Translations under genes and position numbers: made by a program
DNA from: Stentor coeruleus
Lineage: Eukaryota; Ciliophora; Heterotrichea; Heterotrichida; Stentoridae
DNA: 64,000 nucleotides
Direction: 5' to 3'
Assembly (NCBI GenBank): GCA_001970955.1
Contig: MPUH01000019.1
Coordinates: forward strand, 62,001 to 126,000
Shown here: positions 1 to 11,200 of the stretch, piece after piece
Layout of the letters: every line of letters starts with the position of its first letter
How positions within the stretch are numbered: the first letter of the stretch is position 1
Notes under the pieces: model-generated
What the model was told of the DNA's origin: nothing
The model's database searches: none
The model's input: only the letters and a program-made list of their open reading frames with translations

Positions 1-719
1 GCAACTTCTTGAGGGATTTCTTTGTACATCTCCATAAGCTTGGCTACATCAACTTTTGGTCTTTTGACAACTTTGATTTTCCTAACATAGACGTTTTGCA
101 GAGGGTAAATATGTGCGGTTTGTTTGACGATTTTCTTGTTGAAGTCTTCGCCGACAACACTTTTAACTAGTCCTTGCAAATCGTTTGACTCAGCTTCAGT
201 CTTGAGTAAGTTAAGCATTATTCTTCTTATCTGCTTTATCTGTGCAGATGTGGCGTAGCTGGTCTTTTTCACTTGTTTCGCTCTTTTTGATGTGAAAGCT
301 ATACAAAACAGTAATACTCTGACTCCATCTTTGGTCTCTGCTTCCAAGTGAGCTTCAATAAGAGTCTGCCATTTTCTTAGGAGCGAACAAAGCCAGTCTC
401 TAGTAAAGTCTAAACCATAAAAGCTTGTCAAGCAATGTTTTCCTTGAACATCATCAACAATAAGCTTGACTTTACGATAAGCTAATTCGTCACTTCCTTG
501 CAAATCAGCTAAATTGGCTTCAAAAACTCTACCTTTCAGTGCATCTGAGGCTATCTTTGTGCCTTGGGTCTTGTTCACGAAGGTCTTGCCAACGTTCCTC
601 ACGCTAAACACGGAAGGAGCTTTCACTTCATAAACTTCTTTCTTGGCAAAAGGATCACCCACACGCTTCTTTGCCCCTTTCCTTGCCTTGAAGACTCTCT
701 TGTTCTTCCCTTGTGCCAT
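1..719 (-). CDS. RPS3A: Ribosomal protein eS1 (S3a), 3' end beyond the window
   Basis: Small-subunit ribosomal protein eS1. The frame is open from the ATG at 719 to the window edge (239 codons), so only the C-terminal tail is missing. The N-terminus is the expected lysine-rich start (MAQGKNKR), followed by stretches typical of the family: VDPFAKKE-like, KTQGTKIASDALKGRVFE, LADLQ, KWQTLIEAH, KTSYATSAQIKQIRR and YPLQNVYVRKVK. No intron is visible. GC content is clearly higher than in the neighbours, which fits a highly expressed gene with selected codons. The 3' end of the next same-strand gene lies 83 bp upstream, so the promoter must be very short. Family assignment is firm. Confidence 0.96.
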   Translation of the reverse strand, partial: MAQGKNKRVFKARKGAKKRVGDPFAKKEVYEVKAPSVFSVRNVGKTFVNKTQGTKIASDALKGRVFEANLADLQGSDELAYRKVKLIVDDVQGKHCLTSFYGLDFTRDWLCSLLRKWQTLIEAHLEAETKDGVRVLLFCIAFTSKRAKQVKKTSYATSAQIKQIRRIMLNLLKTEAESNDLQGLVKSVVGEDFNKKIVKQTAHIYPLQNVYVRKIKVVKRPKVDVAKLMEMYKEIPQEV

Positions 720-802
720 TTATTATAAGCCATGAATACAAAGCTAACTTTTTATGGGTTTTTTCTTTGTCTTGGACTTAAGCTTTTTTTGCTATTCCAT
801 GC

Positions 803-3325
803 TTAGGAAAAATTTTTAACCTTAAACGCCAGCATTTCTTCTATTAAATCAGTTTTACTCATAATCCTCAGAAGTTCTAAGAACCTGTCAAACAAATCTT
901 CGCTTTTTGTTTCCTTTTTGCTGTTGAGTTTGATGACTTTTTTCATAATAAACTGTATAAGTGCATCTGCATCAGCGTTTTGATGAATTAAAGACAGGTT
1001 CTGTCTCATAAAAATCCAATCAGTGAACTTTACTTCTAATTCAATATAGCTTTGCGATCCTGAGGAAATATAAGCTTTAACTGGACTTACAACGAAACAT
1101 GGGATGATAGGACGAAGAAGAAGGCCGTTGTAAGTGAAAAAAACTTGGTTTTGAAAAAGTCCTACACCAAGGATATCGAATGATCCAAGACGAGGGCCAT
1201 GGCTTATAACATGCCCATTTCGATATATGTTTCCACTTATAGAATAATAAATCACACCTGTACCAGCTAAGCCAATTGCGATATCTTCGAAATACCCAGC
1301 TTTGATTATTTTTACTTCAAAATATGCTTCAGCTTCTTTTGTAAGACCTATTTGAATTCCAGATGTACTGAGTAAAGTTTTATCACAGTCTATGATGATT
1401 TTTGATGGGTTTATTTTCTCGTGTATATTTTTGTAAATATTGAAAAATTGTATGTCGTCTTGGTACTTTGGTAATAAGAAGTTAAGCTTATAAAGGCTTT
1501 CTGAATCTCTGATTTCATTGCATCTAAACATTGATCCTTGTAGGTACAAAAATTTGGTTTCATGATTTTTATGATATTTTTCATAACAAACTACACAATA
1601 AGATGAGTTGCAATTAGAACATCTGATAAGAAGAGGATTTTTTCCAAAGTATGTTAGAAAACCTTGAGAGCTTTTGCTTGTACACTCACCTTTCATATGT
1701 TGTAATTCTAAAAAAGGCTGTAAACATGTGATTTCAGAGATTATAAGGATAAGAGTTTTAAGAGTATGAACTACATCTTCAGGTGGAGTTTTAGGACCTT
1801 TTTTAAGAAGTTTGTTTAGGATTGAGAAGAGGGTATTGACAGAGTTAAGTTTATATATAATAGGAATTTCGTAGATATGCTGAAAAATACGAAATCTACT
1901 TATTTCAAGCTGATCAAAAATTTTGTAGATGAATTTCAGAGAATGACTTCCGTAATATGACATTGTAACTTTGATAAATTCATTTTCCATTCCAGAGCGA
2001 AAAGCTTTGCTCATGATATTTTTGATAAAATTGCTATCCCAAAGAATCTGTTGTAAAGTTAAAGTGTTATCTTCAGCAAAATTGATACTAAGCTTGCAAA
2101 GTAAATCACTTTTAACGTTATTTGAAATAAAATCAGGTATTAGAGATAGGAAGCCGACTGAAATTAAAGTTGTTTTGAATTTATCAGACATAGTTTTATC
2201 TTTTAAAAGTATTAAAATGGAATTGAGTAAATGAGGGTGTTTAACAATTTCTGATTTATGTTTGAATATGACTCTAAAGAAGTCAAAAAATAGTTCAGAA
2301 TTACCTAAAACCTTATTTACTTCATTTGGAGACTCTCCAGCAACTTGGAGAATTTTTTTTGCAGCTGATATTGATTGTTTTTGGTTATTAAATTTCATAA
2401 CAGTAATCAAAGGATTTATATCTTTAATAGGCAATTCTTCTAATTCCACATACTTTTCCATCTGAAAATTTTTCCATAATATAAGCGAAGAATTAGCAGT
2501 TAAACTCTCCGCTTTAAAATTTTTCCCAGTGACAATATTTAAAATCGCATTTAACGCAACATCATTAACCTGTAAAGTTTTGCCCCTTTTCTCATCATCA
2601 ATTTCTTTAAACTTCGGCATTTCAACAATTTTCTGATTAGTAAAAAGAATATAAAGGCAATAACTTGCCCCGAAATATGCATTTTCAATACTATTTTTCC
2701 TATACGGAAAAAAAATATCATATTTCGATCTGTTATTGTTAATTTGATTATACGTGACAACTTTTAGCACATACTTATTATCAAAACTACTGTAAACGAT
2801 ATTTTCATCACTATCTTCTTTACATATCATAATTGTATCAGGTAATACATGTAACATTATACCTTTTTCTCCTGCTTTTTCAATAATATTTAAAATACTC
2901 ACATATATCATCAAGCTGATTTCTTTAGGAATTTCCAAATTCACTGAGTATTCTAATATTTCTTTTATTGTTAATCCTTCAAGGTAATCACAAACTATGA
3001 CAAGAATCCATTGTTCGTCATAAATTTCGAATATGTCTTTGATTTTTGTAAACTTGTAGGTCTCGCCGAATTCTTGAAGTAAAGATAGATTTCTATAAAC
3101 GGATTTTATATCGTCAAATGATGGTAAAGGCATAAGTTTGAAAAGACATCTGTTTTTTTCATCATCAACACCACTGAAAACATTTTCTGAGCTTTCGTAT
3201 CTGTGAGTTAGATAATATTCATGTGAGCTGATACTGTTTTCAAGTATAACATGCTCAGTTAAATTTATAATTTTCCGGTTTTCACGTCTATGCAAAAGGA
3301 TGTCCCAAATTTCGTCAAAATCCAT
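803..3325 (-). CDS. Pseudokinase-like / zinc-finger / SPRY multidomain protein
   Basis: 840 residues in one exon. Roughly residues 30-250 have the layout of a protein kinase fold (strand-rich start, a YLEGLTIKEIL-like hinge) but lack recognisable HRD and DFG motifs; the catalytic-loop position reads HVLPDTIMI. Residues about 290-550 are helical, leucine-rich and ARM-like. Near residues 570-600 there is a CxxC...CxxC...H...H cluster like a B-box or RING-type zinc site. Residues about 640-790 match a SPRY domain (EAYFEVKI, IAIGLAG, GSFDILGVGLFQNQVFFTYNG). SPRY and B-box domains usually bind proteins, so a scaffold or ubiquitin-related role is possible but inferred. Its start faces the next gene across only 62 bp. 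The SPRY call is good; the pseudokinase call is moderate. Confidence 0.8.
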   Translation of the reverse strand: MDFDEIWDILLHRRENRKIINLTEHVILENSISSHEYYLTHRYESSENVFSGVDDEKNRCLFKLMPLPSFDDIKSVYRNLSLLQEFGETYKFTKIKDIFEIYDEQWILVIVCDYLEGLTIKEILEYSVNLEIPKEISLMIYVSILNIIEKAGEKGIMLHVLPDTIMICKEDSDENIVYSSFDNKYVLKVVTYNQINNNRSKYDIFFPYRKNSIENAYFGASYCLYILFTNQKIVEMPKFKEIDDEKRGKTLQVNDVALNAILNIVTGKNFKAESLTANSSLILWKNFQMEKYVELEELPIKDINPLITVMKFNNQKQSISAAKKILQVAGESPNEVNKVLGNSELFFDFFRVIFKHKSEIVKHPHLLNSILILLKDKTMSDKFKTTLISVGFLSLIPDFISNNVKSDLLCKLSINFAEDNTLTLQQILWDSNFIKNIMSKAFRSGMENEFIKVTMSYYGSHSLKFIYKIFDQLEISRFRIFQHIYEIPIIYKLNSVNTLFSILNKLLKKGPKTPPEDVVHTLKTLILIISEITCLQPFLELQHMKGECTSKSSQGFLTYFGKNPLLIRCSNCNSSYCVVCYEKYHKNHETKFLYLQGSMFRCNEIRDSESLYKLNFLLPKYQDDIQFFNIYKNIHEKINPSKIIIDCDKTLLSTSGIQIGLTKEAEAYFEVKIIKAGYFEDIAIGLAGTGVIYYSISGNIYRNGHVISHGPRLGSFDILGVGLFQNQVFFTYNGLLLRPIIPCFVVSPVKAYISSGSQSYIELEVKFTDWIFMRQNLSLIHQNADADALIQFIMKKVIKLNSKKETKSEDLFDRFLELLRIMSKTDLIEEMLAFKVKNFS

Positions 3326-3387
3326 TATTTTTATTTACAACATTTAGAGTTTATTATAATTAACATAAGCTATAAACATATAGCAAA

Positions 3388-5160
3388 ATGGAGTCAGCAT
3401 TTAGTTTAGAACTTGAAATACTTGAGCTTAAATTGCCATCACTAAGTGATTTTTCGAAAGTCAAGTGCATTTTGACTGTAAATAATTATACTCAATGTCT
3501 ACCTTATCCATTCAAAACAATGGTAATCCCTAAAGTCGACAACTTTTCAATACTTGAAATCTCCATCACTAATCAAAATCTCGTCATTGCAAGCCTTGAA
3601 ATCCCACTGACCCTTTTCCGTAACAAAACAAAACAAACTTTCAACCTTATCGACTATCAACTAGTCCAAGAAAAACGCAAAACATCAATCAAACCTAAAG
3701 TTGATAATATGGAAATAACATTAATAATAAAACACGTTCCTCAAAACCCAACAATAAACAACTTTAAAACACAAATTCGAACATTAGAACAAAAAGTTAG
3801 AGAATCAGAAAATATACTCGAAGAAGAAGTTAAATCAAGAAGAAGCATAGCAGGGAATTTTGAAGAAGCGACAAAAAATCTGGCAAAAATGGTCAAATCT
3901 CAAGAAGATACTATAAACCAACTTATTAACGATAAAGAAAAAATTTATGAGTACTTAAAAGGTGTTGAAAATGATTTGAAACTAGAGAAAAATAAAAATT
4001 ATGAAGTTTTAAATAGGTTTGAAGATATGGAAAGCGAGAAAATGTATCAAAGTGCTGAGGCAAAAAGTAAAGCTAGAGGAAGAGTTTCTGATAAAAGGGG
4101 GAAAAGTTATGAAAATTCCCCTTTGCAGATGAGAAAAGGGGATAAAGATACACCTCAAAACGCAGTATTGAAAAAAACGATACAAATTCTTGAAGTAGAA
4201 AATTTAGAGTTGAAAAGAAAAAATGATAAATTTTTGAATGAAATTAAGACGTTAAAACAGAAACTTGATGATGTTGAGAATAAAGGGTCAGAAATATCAA
4301 AAAAGACATTTGATGAAAGACCAACAAGCGATAAGAATTTTATGTCAGATGCTTTAGTTGTAAGTCTTAGAGAAGAAATGGCTAAAATGTCTTTAGATTA
4401 TAAAAAAAAACTATCAAAACTTGTAGAAACACAGAGCGAAGTTATGAATGAGAATAAAGAACTTGTTAGGAAAAATCAGAATCTGAATGAATTGTTATTT
4501 GAAAAGGAAGAGGAAATTAGTAAGCTTCAGGATGAGGTTTTTTCCCTTCGTACATCAGGGTCGCTTATGGAACAACCCACATTTTCTAAGCCAAGTTCAT
4601 CAAAAAATTTAGAAAAAAAAACTAAAAAAGCAGCTGATCATGAAAATGTTTTAATTAAATCACCGAGTTTAAGAGAAAAAAACTACAGTTCAAAAATAGT
4701 GTCAAATACCCCTGAACCTAAAAAAAAATCCTTAGACAATAAAGGTTATATACCAAAAGAATTAAAAATCATGAAAGTTAATAAGGATCTTATGAATCCA
4801 CTTGATATAGCTATTTCTGATTTTATGATTAGTCAACACCCACCTATGGCTGTTAGGTTTACAAAAGAATGTGAAGGAGTTTATATGTTTGGGACAAAAA
4901 AATTGTTTATAAAATTAGAAAATGGAAGGCTTTTTGTAAGAATTGGTGGTGGGTTTATGGTGATAGAAGATTTTGTTAAAGCATATTTGCCACAAGAAAT
5001 TGAAAAAATTGCTAAAGAAAATGAGAAGATGAAAGGATTTGAGGAAGATTCATTTAGAAAATTAAATGAATATCAAAGTGAAGATTCTAGGTTTATGAAC
5101 TGTTTGGGTATTCAAAAAAGACCCCAGTCAGCAAACAGTGTTAGGAATATTAAGAAATAG
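3388..5160 (+). CDS. Coiled-coil protein with a possible N-terminal C2-like domain
   Basis: 590 residues, single exon. Residues 1-115 are beta-rich with alternating hydrophobics (SLELEILELKLPSLSDF, TMVIPKVDNFSILEISI) and could be a C2-type sandwich. Residues about 125-400 are heptad-rich coiled coil, broken by a basic stretch near 220-250. A lysine/serine-rich linker follows, and then a compact domain at about 475-560 (VYMFGTKKLFIKLENGRLFVRIGGGFMVIEDF region). That last segment resembles the conserved C-terminal folds found in ciliary or centrosomal coiled-coil proteins, but I do not recognise the family. The coding strand is C-rich in the first third and G-rich later, a pattern shared with other genes here. 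Function unknown. Confidence 0.85.
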   Translation: MESAFSLELEILELKLPSLSDFSKVKCILTVNNYTQCLPYPFKTMVIPKVDNFSILEISITNQNLVIASLEIPLTLFRNKTKQTFNLIDYQLVQEKRKTSIKPKVDNMEITLIIKHVPQNPTINNFKTQIRTLEQKVRESENILEEEVKSRRSIAGNFEEATKNLAKMVKSQEDTINQLINDKEKIYEYLKGVENDLKLEKNKNYEVLNRFEDMESEKMYQSAEAKSKARGRVSDKRGKSYENSPLQMRKGDKDTPQNAVLKKTIQILEVENLELKRKNDKFLNEIKTLKQKLDDVENKGSEISKKTFDERPTSDKNFMSDALVVSLREEMAKMSLDYKKKLSKLVETQSEVMNENKELVRKNQNLNELLFEKEEEISKLQDEVFSLRTSGSLMEQPTFSKPSSSKNLEKKTKKAADHENVLIKSPSLREKNYSSKIVSNTPEPKKKSLDNKGYIPKELKIMKVNKDLMNPLDIAISDFMISQHPPMAVRFTKECEGVYMFGTKKLFIKLENGRLFVRIGGGFMVIEDFVKAYLPQEIEKIAKENEKMKGFEEDSFRKLNEYQSEDSRFMNCLGIQKRPQSANSVRNIKK

Positions 5161-5627
5161 TTTATTTTAACNAGTAAATATTTTAACTTAGTAATATAAA
5201 GTAATTTCGAATTTATGGTGAAAAATAAGGTATCAATAAAAGTGCTAATTGTTTATTTTGAGCTTAAAAATCTCTAAAATTATCTGCCAAATTTTGTGCA
5301 TAGTATTTTTTAAACAAAAATTCAATGAATTACTTTTCTATTCCCTCTCTTTTTACATATAAATAAATGCATCTTATTAAAATAAGTTAGGATCACAGCA
5401 TAGTCAAATTTAATAAAATTAATTTTGACGAGTTTCTATTATAAAACTTTATTTTTTCCTTAATAACTCATAATATAAAGAAATTTTTAAGTTCAAATAA
5501 AACAATTGCCTCTTCTATCAATACCCTATTTTTATATCATAAAGTTGAAATTACCTAAAAATATATATATTTATTATGCTGCTTTTCTAAAAATAAACTT
5601 CTAAGAAACTAAAGATTTGTAATAAAA
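5161..5627. other. Intergenic, nothing recognised
   Basis: AT-rich spacer between two + genes, with one ambiguous base (N) at 5172. No open frame, RNA gene or repeat is seen. The 5627-proximal part presumably holds the promoter of the next gene. Confidence 0.6.
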
Positions 5628-6368
5628 ATGACACAGTCTGATAAAAAACTGTGCATGTATAAACTAACTAAGATTAACGAAGCCAGACAGATGAAGAGAT
5701 CAGTAAGTGGGTCAGTTGATCAATTTAAACCGATCAAGCTGAAATCTTTACAAGAAGCTAGGTACGAGATGAAATCTTCTAACCCCAGGACTTTATCTTT
5801 ATCTGATGAAACTTTATCATTTGCTAAGGCACATAGTGTTGATATCATTCACGAATCTATGCTGAAAAAGAGAGAAAAATCGTTAAACACCACAATAGAC
5901 CAAAAATTAGAACGACCTAGTCTCATTTTCCAAGAAAAACCACCCGAAATCATTAAAGAAATAACTCGAAGGAAAAGTTCAGACACAACTGAAAAAATTA
6001 ATAAATCATCAGAACTAAGACTAAATGAAGGAAAAAAATCTTCTGAAAGGTTTGAGAAAAACAGGATTGTTGGAAAACTAGCTAAACAACAGCCTCATGT
6101 TTTAAAAAGCACAAGAGAGAAACGAGGGGATTTCTACATGGGCTTAAGTCCTAAGAAAACTCCAAAAAGGACTGGTTCTTCTATAGGAACATCTAAAGAG
6201 ACTTCACAAAACTATAAAAAATCAAAAATTGTCGGCCAGGATCTTGGCAATTTGTTAGACCTTATGGATGATATAACTGGGAATGCTGCAAAAAAACTCT
6301 CGAGGAATCAGGAAAAAGGACTTATTGATAGATTACAAGGGAAAGGACTTTTTAGGTTTTCGAAATAA
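5628..6368 (+). CDS. Basic, low-complexity hypothetical protein
   Basis: 246 residues, single exon, very rich in K, S, R and E. No globular domain or membrane segment is visible; the sequence looks intrinsically disordered apart from a short conserved-looking C-terminal segment (DLGNLLDLMDDITGNAAKKL) that may form an amphipathic helix. The many S/T residues next to basic residues are plausible kinase targets. The start is the first ATG after in-frame stops. I do not recognise the family; a cytoskeletal or nuclear role would be a guess. Confidence 0.65.
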   Translation: MTQSDKKLCMYKLTKINEARQMKRSVSGSVDQFKPIKLKSLQEARYEMKSSNPRTLSLSDETLSFAKAHSVDIIHESMLKKREKSLNTTIDQKLERPSLIFQEKPPEIIKEITRRKSSDTTEKINKSSELRLNEGKKSSERFEKNRIVGKLAKQQPHVLKSTREKRGDFYMGLSPKKTPKRTGSSIGTSKETSQNYKKSKIVGQDLGNLLDLMDDITGNAAKKLSRNQEKGLIDRLQGKGLFRFSK

Positions 6369-6671
6369 TATAGTAAGGGTGAAATTTTGTGTGTTCTAGT
6401 TTATTTTAAATAATGATTAGTTACTTTTTTTTTGTGATTTTTGAGTTAAAGATAGAGAAAAAAAGATTTTATTAGAAACCTTTGTTTATCGTATTATAAA
6501 ATCAATAAAATTCCAAACTCTACCAATAAAATACATTCATCATTTCTAAAATCCCAATACTATAAACTATACTCAAAATCATCTAAAAAATACTCAACTA
6601 ATTCATACAAAATCTTTCTTCTAAAAATCAAATCCATATCTACTAAGTGAATAATCTTAATTTATCTACTA
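6369..6671. other. Convergent intergenic spacer
   Basis: AT-rich stretch between two converging stops. It must carry both 3' UTRs. No further feature is seen. Confidence 0.55.
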
Positions 6672-7964
6672 CTAAAGAATCCTAATCTGATAATCACCAT
6701 TCTGAGTAATATATCTAACCCAAGGTAAAGCTTGATATCCAGATTTCTCAATAATCTTCAAATATCTAACCTGTATCCCAGAAACCGTAAAATAAGGTAT
6801 TTCAAATATAAGTCTTATCGGTATTTTCTGAAAATGATTCCTATCTGAAGACATAACTACAGGCAGACTAAGTGAAATCCTTAAAATATACTCTTTTTGT
6901 CCTTGAAACTGTTTAAGTGTCCAAACAACCGCATCTTGTGAAGGTTCATATTTAACAACACCAATTGTAGTTTTGAAAACAGGACTAGAAGCATCACTTG
7001 GTACAGGGACAATAATCTGCACATTATTAGCAATTGACCTAGATTTAAACTGTGATTTAGCTTTTACTACAAGTTCAAGTCTAGCTGTACTAAAATGTTC
7101 AATTCTAGATTCAACCCATATTAAAGGTTTAACATGAGTATTAAGTCTATATGACATAAGTTCAAATTCTCCATCTGGGGGTATAAAACTTATAGTCCTA
7201 TCATTTTCAAAACGAGCAAGTCGGACACATTGATGAAAACGAATATCTTCTAGTTCAACAGCTTTCCCACGTGTTTGTCGCCCTGTAGCTTCAAAAAGAA
7301 GTTTATCGTTTAGCCCAAGTTTAAGTTCAGGCATTCCACTTAGCATACAACGCATTTTTAAGTTCCCAAGGATTTCTGATTTTAAAACATTACCGTTTGA
7401 TGCTACTAATAAATTGAGTTTTTCTATAACATCAAGGAAAACTTCATTTTTCTTATATTTTATCCCATCATCACGCCATGATACTGCATTTGACACTGAT
7501 ATTGGTACTGTTAATTGAGCATTTTCTGCTAATTGATGAGACTCACTTTTAATATATTCTTTTAATACCTTGTATTCTGTTGTTTGTGGGTAGCCATTAT
7601 CAATCATTTCATCTAATAGTTCATAAGTCACGACAAAGTTGTCTTTAATACTTTCTTCTTCAAGCTCACGGAAATATAGAGAAAGGACTTCGGCAAGCTT
7701 GTAAAGGAATGTGAAGACCATCATAGCATTAGCATTTAAAACACTGGTCCCAACAATAAAGAGATTGTTGTATTTTATCCACATATAATTGATATCATTA
7801 TGTTGGAAAACAGGCTTGATGGTTTCTTCTTCGGCTTCGAGGACAAGTCTTGTGAACCGGTCAGAAACTGTTGTAGCTGCAGGGGCATCACGGCGATAGG
7901 CCCTGTAGATTATTGTCTTGCCTTTCATGTCTAGGATGTAAACACCTGATGGTCCGTATCCCAT
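6672..7964 (-). CDS. AP1M: Clathrin adaptor AP-1 complex, mu subunit
   Basis: 430 residues, close to the usual 423-430 of mu1. The N-terminal longin-like domain (about 1-140) carries YVLD-type strands and the family stretch ELEEESIKDNFVVTYELLDEMIDNGYPQTTEYKVLKEYI (quoted in part from about 97-140). The mu homology domain (about 165-430) includes VSWRDDGIKYKKNEVFLDVIE, LSGMPELKLGLNDK, FHQCVRLARFENDRTISFIPPDGEFELMSYRL and the C-terminal LPWVRYITQNGDYQIR. The GYPQTT and QALPWVRYITQNGDYQ segments distinguish AP-1 mu from AP-2 mu. The subunit recognises YxxPhi sorting signals in cargo at the trans-Golgi and endosomes. No intron and no insertion relative to the animal protein is visible. Confidence 0.96.
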   Translation of the reverse strand: MGYGPSGVYILDMKGKTIIYRAYRRDAPAATTVSDRFTRLVLEAEEETIKPVFQHNDINYMWIKYNNLFIVGTSVLNANAMMVFTFLYKLAEVLSLYFRELEEESIKDNFVVTYELLDEMIDNGYPQTTEYKVLKEYIKSESHQLAENAQLTVPISVSNAVSWRDDGIKYKKNEVFLDVIEKLNLLVASNGNVLKSEILGNLKMRCMLSGMPELKLGLNDKLLFEATGRQTRGKAVELEDIRFHQCVRLARFENDRTISFIPPDGEFELMSYRLNTHVKPLIWVESRIEHFSTARLELVVKAKSQFKSRSIANNVQIIVPVPSDASSPVFKTTIGVVKYEPSQDAVVWTLKQFQGQKEYILRISLSLPVVMSSDRNHFQKIPIRLIFEIPYFTVSGIQVRYLKIIEKSGYQALPWVRYITQNGDYQIRIL

Positions 7965-8264
7965 TATTATTTTATCGTAGAATAATAAGATAGATTATTT
8001 TGATAGGGTTTTATGATGAGGATAGATTTAATGTTAGAGATAAGGTTTTTAGATATTATGATATTTTTTTAAGGTGTTAGGGTGTTAGTTTTAATATAAA
8101 AGGCAATTTGGAATGGTATTGAATTAGAGTGTTATTTTAATTTAATCAGAAGAATTATTCATAGCATTTGAATTTAGAACTGAATTTATTTCAATATTTT
8201 ATTATTCAATATAATCTAATTTTCTATTACACAACATATGACCTAAATTTAATCATAAAAAAAA
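7965..8264. other. Divergent promoter region
   Basis: Between the start of AP-1 mu (-) and the first kelch gene (+). The left two thirds are visibly G-rich and C-poor on the + strand, meaning C-rich on the sense strand of AP-1 mu. No other element is recognised. Confidence 0.5.
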
Positions 8265-11200
8265 ATGTTTTATCTGTTACTTCATTGTGTTCTAAGCCTT
8301 GAAATCACACCGATTCCTATTTCATTAAGTCCGCCAACAGTACGAAGATCATTATCAGCAGTATATTCTCCCACTGATAATTCCGCCTATTTTTTTGGTG
8401 GGTGTAAGTTTTCAGCAGACACATATTCCAACATTATGTGGCGATTTGACCTAACTTTAAACACATGGAATCATTTAGAAATCCAAACATCTCTAATTCC
8501 AGAACCCCGTTATGGGACAAGTATGGGTATATATAAAGATTTAATTTATGTCTTTGGCGGATCAACACATTTAGGTCCAACTGCTGAACTATGGACTTAT
8601 AATATAACAAGTGATATATGGGAAGAAATAAAATCATTAGGTGATAAGCCAATAGCATTATCAATGTCAGGCTTTCATAGTTTTAAATGGCAAGGACAAA
8701 ACTTTTTTGCAATATTTGGAGGTAACTCAATGAAATCTTCAGGCACAAATGAACTTTATATGTAAAGAATATTTAGAATGAATTTCGAAACACAAGAGTG
8801 GAAAAAAATGATAAAACAAGGAGAAATTCCTGCAGAAAGAATAGGATCAGGACTTGTGTATTATAATGAAGCTTTGTATATGTGGGGAGCAAGTGAAAAT
8901 GATGTTAGTAAAGAAGAAAATCAAAGGCTTTATAAATATAGTTTGATAGATGAAATGTGGTTTGTTGTAGATACATATGGTATTGTTCCTGAAATAAGAA
9001 CTCATTATGGAATTGCCCTTATAGATAATGATATATATGTGTTTTTAGGAATATATCATAATAGCAACATCGAAACATCATCAACATATAAAGTTAATCT
9101 ACTTAATGGAGAATGGAATAAAGTGATTATGTCTGGAGAAGTTATAACAAGAAATAAATTCGCTTCTGTACAAAATGGGAAATCAGTCTGGATTATATGT
9201 GGGACTGATAATAAAGGTTTATATAACTCAATATACAAATACGATTTTTCTAACAATTCTATTACTTCTATTATCAAAAACACTAAAATGCTAAAAAGAA
9301 GACAAGGTTATTCATTTGATAGGATTAATACTAGTATTGTTATGTTTGGAGGATATGATTATGATTTATTGTAAGTTTTATAAAGGTTTGGGGAACTTTA
9401 TATATGGGATTTACTTACAAACTCTTGGTCTGATCGTATTCCTAATAGTATATCTCCAAGTCCAAGATATAATCATTGTAGTACAGTTTATCAAGGTCTC
9501 AATCTTATAATTTTTGGAGGAGAAGATTTAGATGGAGCTTTTGCTGAATTTTATTTATATAATTATGATAGAAATAATTGGTCTATTATAACAACAGATA
9601 TTTCAGTAAGTACTAAGACATCATGTTGTATGACAACTTATAAGAATTTTATTATAGTCCATGGAGGTAAAACAGCTCAATCAAGTGCAAGTGATGAGAC
9701 ATTAGTATTAAATATGAATACTAGAACTTTAAGAACTTTATCTTCTTATTCTAAAAAAAATATCAATGTTAATCTTATGAATCATAAATGTTGGATAAGG
9801 GAAAAAGATAACACCCCATGGCTTATTTTATCTATAGGAGAAAAATCTGATCTTAGTCCTTCATCGGGTATATACAAAGCTAATATTACAGATTTAGATA
9901 ATCAAAATTCTTTATATTGGACAATACTTAAAGATACATCTAAAAACTTACAAGTAAATTGGGCAAGTAGTGGTATTATAATAATGGGTGATTGGTTTAT
10001 ACAAATTGGTGGAAGTAAATGGGTTATGTATGCTTCATCACTTATAAATATAATTCCATTATCAGAAACTTCAAGTCCTTTAACTATATCAGATAAATCA
10101 AATAATATATTCTGGTATAAACATGGAGTAGAACATTTCGGCCAAGAACTTATAATAGGTTATTCAGGAGCGACATCAGGAAATTTAATAAAAAAAGAGT
10201 TTATAACAAGTCATATGTATAAAATAATCCCTAATGATACTGAAAAACAATATTTCCCTTGTAGTACTGGAACTTATGGTCCAGATTGTCTTCCATGTCC
10301 TCTTGGAACTTATTCTGATATAATTGGAGCTGAAGAATGTAATAAATGTCCATCTGGAACTATTGGAACTTATATTGCCGCTACAAGTTTATATATGTGT
10401 TTACCTTGTCCTTTTGGAAGTTTTAGTGAAGAAAAAGGAGCGGTTCGGTGCAAAAATTGTATAGCGGAATCGTATTGTCCAATTGGGAGCACTGATAATT
10501 TTGGTATAAAAGAAATTGATACTATGATTATTGTTAGACCTAAAGCTTATAGTGAGAATATTCCTGATCCTTTTGATGGTAAAATATACTATATTGTTTA
10601 CTTTTTCTCTGTAGCTTTATTTTTAGCATATCATTTCTGGCCTTGGCTTAGAAAAAAACTTAAAAGGCTTGATTACTTCTCAGAAAGACACAGTGTGAAA
10701 GAAAATCAGCCACTTATGAAAACTAAAACTGCCTTTGGTGGTTTTTCTTCAATAATTTTTGTTCTGTTTACTACTATTTACATATCAGAATTACTTAACA
10801 CATATTCAAATAATAATATTTTAGAAACAAAATCCTTAGTGCCATCAGTAACAATTAACGAAAATTTTAAGGTATCGAATTTTACTATAAAAATCGAACT
10901 GTTTTACTATAGAGGTAACTGCATAGATTTAAGCCAAAAAGATAAATGTAGTAAAGATTTGTATACAGATTCATCGTATATAGTATGGAATAGAAATTGT
11001 GATAAAGAAATGTCAACTTGTATTATTAAGCTTAAATGTTCTGATTGTGAATTACCAGGTAATGAAGATATTCTTAATAAAATCTGTGAATTCGGGAGCT
11101 ATGCTTCAGGGATTCGTGTAACAGTATCTTCTGAATCATCAATTCCTGGGTATATAAGCTCAGTATCTTATTATATTAATCAAGAAAATGGAGAAGCTTT

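Noticed and set aside
8762-8776. Reading the split kelch frames as pseudogenes with repeated stops
   Set aside because: Every interruption coincides with a 15-nt GT...AG segment whose removal preserves the frame, at the same position in five paralogs.
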